Source: Candidatus Aenigmarchaeota archaeon CG_4_9_14_3_um_filter_37_18 (GTDB taxonomy: Archaea; Aenigmatarchaeota; Aenigmatarchaeia; CG10238-14). From it: a stretch of 32,804 bases of DNA. Where the stretch lies: contig PFTQ01000061.1 in NCBI GenBank assembly GCA_002789635.1, positions 1-32,804 on the forward strand, in the 5' to 3' direction. Of the stretch, positions 30,734-32,804 are shown piece after piece (positions within the stretch are counted from its first letter, which is position 1; each line of letters begins with the position of its first letter). A program made the position numbers and the translations under genes. The notes beneath the pieces are model-generated. The model saw only the letters and a list, made by a program, of their open reading frames with translations. It was not told the DNA's origin and made no database searches.

Positions 30734-30751
30734 TTTCCTTGAGGCGGTTCT

Positions 30752-31225
30752 ATGAATAAAATAGAGTTAAAGATGGGGGAATCAGTGGTTGTGAAGGAGC
30801 CCTCGGATATTGAGTTCAAGGGGTTGGGAAATTCCATAATTGTCTGCATGTTCGAGGATTACTCGAGAATAGGGGCTATGGGCCATATAATGATTCCCAC
30901 TCAGAGTTCTGCTTATAAGGAAGCCCCTTTCAGGCATGGCAGCAAGGCTATACAATATATGGTTGATAAAATAGAAAATTTAGGCGGGATCAGGCGGAGA
31001 ATTCAAGCCAAGATAATCGGGGGCGCTGTTTTATTCAAGAGATTCCCAGAAGCCGGCAGCAATGGAGAAAAAATAATTGCATTTGTTAAAAAAAGGCTGG
31101 CGGAGAAGAAGATATCTGTGGCTGCTGCGGATGTGGGCGGGGATTGCGGCAGGTCTGTGAAATTTGACAGCGAGACCGGCAAGGTTACTGTTAAAAAGAG
31201 CAATGGCGAGGTATTAGAGATTTAG
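30752..31225 (+). CDS. cheD: CheD-like protein lacking the catalytic cysteine
   Basis: 157 residues. CheD deamidates glutamines of chemoreceptors and binds CheC. The fold is clear: GLGNSIIVCMF, GAMGHIMIP (His45), AKIIGGAVLF, DVGGDCGRSVKF and the GKVTVKK end. In active CheD the first motif is GLGSCV, with Cys as nucleophile; here it reads GLGNSI, with Ser28 in the Cys position. The Cys four residues later (C32) matches a non-catalytic Cys seen in other CheDs. Deamidase activity is therefore doubtful; a binding role with CheC is more likely. It was probably contiguous with cheC before the TnpB element inserted. Confidence 0.85.
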   Translation: MNKIELKMGESVVVKEPSDIEFKGLGNSIIVCMFEDYSRIGAMGHIMIPTQSSAYKEAPFRHGSKAIQYMVDKIENLGGIRRRIQAKIIGGAVLFKRFPEAGSNGEKIIAFVKKRLAEKKISVAAADVGGDCGRSVKFDSETGKVTVKKSNGEVLEI

Positions 31226-31248
31226 CCTATTTTTCCTATAAGCAACTG

Positions 31249-31336
31249 GTATAAATCAAAAACATGGCTTGACAGCTTTGTAGAAAAAGTAGATTTTTAG
31301 GGTCATTTTTTCTACAACCGACAGACTTTTTCTGTC
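31249..31336 (+). promoter_or_regulatory. TATA box and two tandem hairpins between cheD and zinc-ribbon gene
   Basis: TATAAAT near 31250 would start transcription near 31275. Directly after, TGTAGAAAAA (31279-31288) pairs perfectly with TTTTTCTACA (31307-31316), and GACAGA (31320-31325) with TCTGTC (31331-31336). The first stem may end transcription of cheD or form a structured leader of about 90 nt for the gene at 31366. Confidence 0.45.
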
Positions 31337-31365
31337 TTGGTTATATGGCTTGTCTTGGCAATTTC

Positions 31366-31503
31366 ATGGCTGAAATAATAATCAAGAAAAAAGGCTTCAA
31401 ATGCGAAAGATGCGGGCATGAGTGGCTTCCCAGAAACGATGAAAAGCCGACAGTATGCCCTAAATGCAAAAGCCCTTATTGGAATAAACCTAAAAGTAAA
31501 TAG
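31366..31503 (+). CDS. Small zinc-ribbon protein (45 aa)
   Basis: MAEIIIKKKGFKCERCGHEW, then LPRNDEKPTVCPKCKSPYWN, ending KPKSK. CERC and CPKC form one complete zinc ribbon; the pattern FKCERCGHEWLPR...VCPKCKSPYWNKP is common in small archaeal proteins often encoded near toxin or nucleic-acid genes. Function unknown. No strong ribosome site. It lies behind the two hairpins and 34 bp before the restriction enzyme gene. Confidence 0.75.
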   Translation: MAEIIIKKKGFKCERCGHEWLPRNDEKPTVCPKCKSPYWNKPKSK

Positions 31504-31537
31504 ATAAAAAACCAATTAAAATATAAGGGGATTTATC

Positions 31538-32398
31538 ATGGCTAAAAATATCTTAAGTCCAATTAATAATATTGTTTCATTTGGGTCTTTTGATCTAAAA
31601 AATTATGCATCAACATATCTAATACGAATAAATGCTGTTGGCGAGCAGCTAGAGTTTTTTGTGAAGGATGCTATTGCAGACTCGTTAAAACTACCCCAAG
31701 ATAAAAAAGAAGATGCTTATTCAAAGGCATTTTCTTATTTAGGAAATCAAAATAACCCGCCAGATATGATTATTAAAGGCAGCGATGCTTTTGAAATAAA
31801 GAAAATAGAAAATCAAAAATCTTCACTGGCATTAAATAGTTCCCCACCGAAAAATAAGCTTTTATTTAGCGATGCTAGGATAACAAATGCTTGCAGGGAT
31901 TGTGAGCCTGATAAATGGGAAGAGAAAGACTTATTTTATGTTATTGGTCATGTTGTAGGAGGGAAGATAAAACACTTGTTTTTCATGCAAGGGACATGTT
32001 ATGCAGCAGACCATAATATTTACGATAAAGTCCACAGCCCTATAAAGAAAAAAGTCGATTCCATTATAGGCTTTCTTGGCTTAGAAAAAGGAGAAACTGT
32101 TGAAATTGGAAAAGTCAAAAGAGTAGACCCTTTAGGAATTACAGAACTGAGGATAAGAGGCATGTGGCAAATACAAAACCCGCTAAAAGTATATGGAGAT
32201 CTCTGTAAGGTGGAAGATAATGATAAATTCCATTTGTTCGCATTGATGAGAAAAGAGAAATACGACTCATTTTCAAAAGAAGATAGCAACAAACTGGAAG
32301 CAAATAAAGACATCTCTATTAAAGACGTAAAAATAAAAGACCCAAACAATCCTTCAAAACTCGCCGAGGCAAAGCTAATATCATTTAAGGGGAGGTAA
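31538..32398 (+). CDS. NgoPII-type type II restriction endonuclease
   Basis: 286 residues, about the family length. Strong hallmarks: INAVGEQLEFFVKDA, FSYLGNQNNPPDMIIKGSDAFEIKKIE (the D...ExK nuclease core with PPD and E-I-K), LALNSSPPKNKLLFSDARIT, CRDCEPDKWEEKDLFYVIGHV, VDPLGITELRIRGMWQIQNP and the end PNNPSKLAEAKLISF. NgoPII cuts GGCC; the same target is likely here, by family resemblance. GGGGAT precedes the ATG. The methyltransferase follows after 2 bp and looks like the matching M.HaeIII/M.NgoPII type. Confidence 0.9.
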   Translation: MAKNILSPINNIVSFGSFDLKNYASTYLIRINAVGEQLEFFVKDAIADSLKLPQDKKEDAYSKAFSYLGNQNNPPDMIIKGSDAFEIKKIENQKSSLALNSSPPKNKLLFSDARITNACRDCEPDKWEEKDLFYVIGHVVGGKIKHLFFMQGTCYAADHNIYDKVHSPIKKKVDSIIGFLGLEKGETVEIGKVKRVDPLGITELRIRGMWQIQNPLKVYGDLCKVEDNDKFHLFALMRKEKYDSFSKEDSNKLEANKDISIKDVKIKDPNNPSKLAEAKLISFKGR

Positions 32399-32400
32399 AT

Positions 32401-32804
32401 ATGAAAATAGCGTCATTTTTTTCTGGGGCTGGTGGGCTAGACTTAGGGTTTACTAATGCTGGCTTTGAGATAGCATACGCTAATGATAATTGGGAAAGCT
32501 GTTGGGAGACATTTGAAAAAAACCATGGGATAAAAATAGACAAAAGGTCTATTGTAGATGTTAAACCAGAAGAAATTCCAGATGCTGTAGGATTCGTGGG
32601 AGGTCCGCCATGCCAAAGCTGGAGCTTAGCTGGAGCGATGAAAGGAATCAATGACCCAAGAGGGAAGCTTTTTTGGAATTATGTTGAAATGATAGAAAAA
32701 AAACAGCCATTGTTTTTTTTAGCTGAAAATGTGCCAGGCATACTTTCCCCAAAACATAAGCCAGAATTTATGAAATTGGTAAAAAAATTCTGGAATATTG
32801 GATA
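32401..32804 (+). CDS. DNA (cytosine-5-)-methyltransferase, HaeIII/NgoPII-like, cut by window end
   Basis: The first 134 codons are present. Motif I FSGAGGLDLGF, motif IV GGPPCQSWS with catalytic C71, the following GAMKGINDPRGKLFWNYV and motif VI FFLAENVPGIL match M.HaeIII closely in order and wording. It should protect GGCC by 5-methylating a cytosine. GGGGAGG stands 5 nt before the ATG, and the restriction gene ends 2 bp upstream, so both are one operon. Motifs VIII-X lie beyond the window. Confidence 0.93.
   Translation, partial: MKIASFFSGAGGLDLGFTNAGFEIAYANDNWESCWETFEKNHGIKIDKRSIVDVKPEEIPDAVGFVGGPPCQSWSLAGAMKGINDPRGKLFWNYVEMIEKKQPLFFLAENVPGILSPKHKPEFMKLVKKFWNIG

Larger units (their letters stand above)
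29391..30735 (-). mobile_element. IS605-family (IS1341-type) element carrying only tnpB
   Basis: About 1.35 kb between cheC and cheD. It has a tnpB gene on the minus strand and hairpin ends: CCCACGTTT...ACGGAGG at 29392-29411 (RE side) and CCCATG/CATGGG at 30713-30733 (LE side). No tnpA transposase is present, so it would need one in trans. A guide RNA (omega RNA) would be expected from the tnpB 3' end across the RE. Exact borders are approximate. Confidence 0.78.

Noticed and set aside
28759..31225. Calling the locus a conventional chemotaxis operon
   Set aside because: CheA, CheW, CheB, CheR and chemoreceptor genes are all missing, and the kinase is an ordinary membrane histidine kinase with its own dimerisation helix.
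1..32804. CRISPR array or rRNA genes
   Set aside because: No regularly spaced repeats of CRISPR type and no rRNA-like conserved segments were seen on either strand.

Overview
The window looks like a piece of an AT-rich, gene-dense archaeal genome, most probably from a DPANN lineage close to Woesearchaeota/Pacearchaeota. The reasons are archaeal ribosomal proteins (eS27, eL42, eS17), an archaeal GINS, a primase that joins a PriS-like catalytic part to a PriL-like C-terminus in one chain, a tRNA-Gln with two bulge-helix-bulge introns, TATA-type promoters with short or absent leaders, and GGTG-type ribosome binding sites. The lineage is inferred from gene content; no phylogeny was made.

Layout: 1-840 holds part of an IS630-type element whose transposase is split by a -1 frameshift at a classic slippery heptamer. 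975-2048 is a zinc-ribbon/PD-(D/E)XK nuclease. 2132-5376 is an information-processing block (eS27, eL42, GINS, primase) interrupted on the opposite strand by six very small membrane proteins. 5465-6120 is a MntA/HepT toxin-antitoxin pair, followed by eS17, a tiny acidic ORF with an out-of-frame tail, and a TATA-driven 70-nt RNA that resembles a C/D-box sRNA. 7034-10935 is a pyruvate:ferredoxin oxidoreductase operon (gamma, delta, two membrane/secreted proteins, alpha; no beta) whose 3' end was invaded by a two-gene cassette flanked by a 31-bp near-perfect repeat. With the ADP-forming acetyl-CoA synthetase beta subunit at 14273-14965 it implies pyruvate fermentation to acetate with ATP gain. 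11131-12823 is an RHH regulator plus cytosine methyltransferase beside decayed endonuclease and Vsr fragments. 12989-17255 holds a YdjM-like protein, an AbiEii-like nucleotidyltransferase pair, a DedA protein, an AbrB/RelE-type pair with a palindromic operator, and the tRNA.

The most striking part is 17311-31225. Convergent to a flippase, three minus-strand genes encode a 1,897-residue sequon-rich surface protein with one membrane anchor, and two cytoplasmic coiled-coil proteins. From the same divergent promoter region a plus-strand set encodes a membrane histidine kinase, two CheY-like receivers, a CheC-like phosphatase and a CheD-like protein lacking the catalytic cysteine. No CheA, CheW, receptor, CheB/CheR or archaellum genes are present. 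I read this as a candidate surface-sensing or surface-coupled signalling system built from chemotaxis parts. An IS605-type TnpB element sits between cheC and cheD. The window ends with a small zinc-ribbon gene behind a structured leader and a type II restriction-modification pair of the NgoPII/HaeIII (GGCC) kind, whose methyltransferase is cut off by the window edge.
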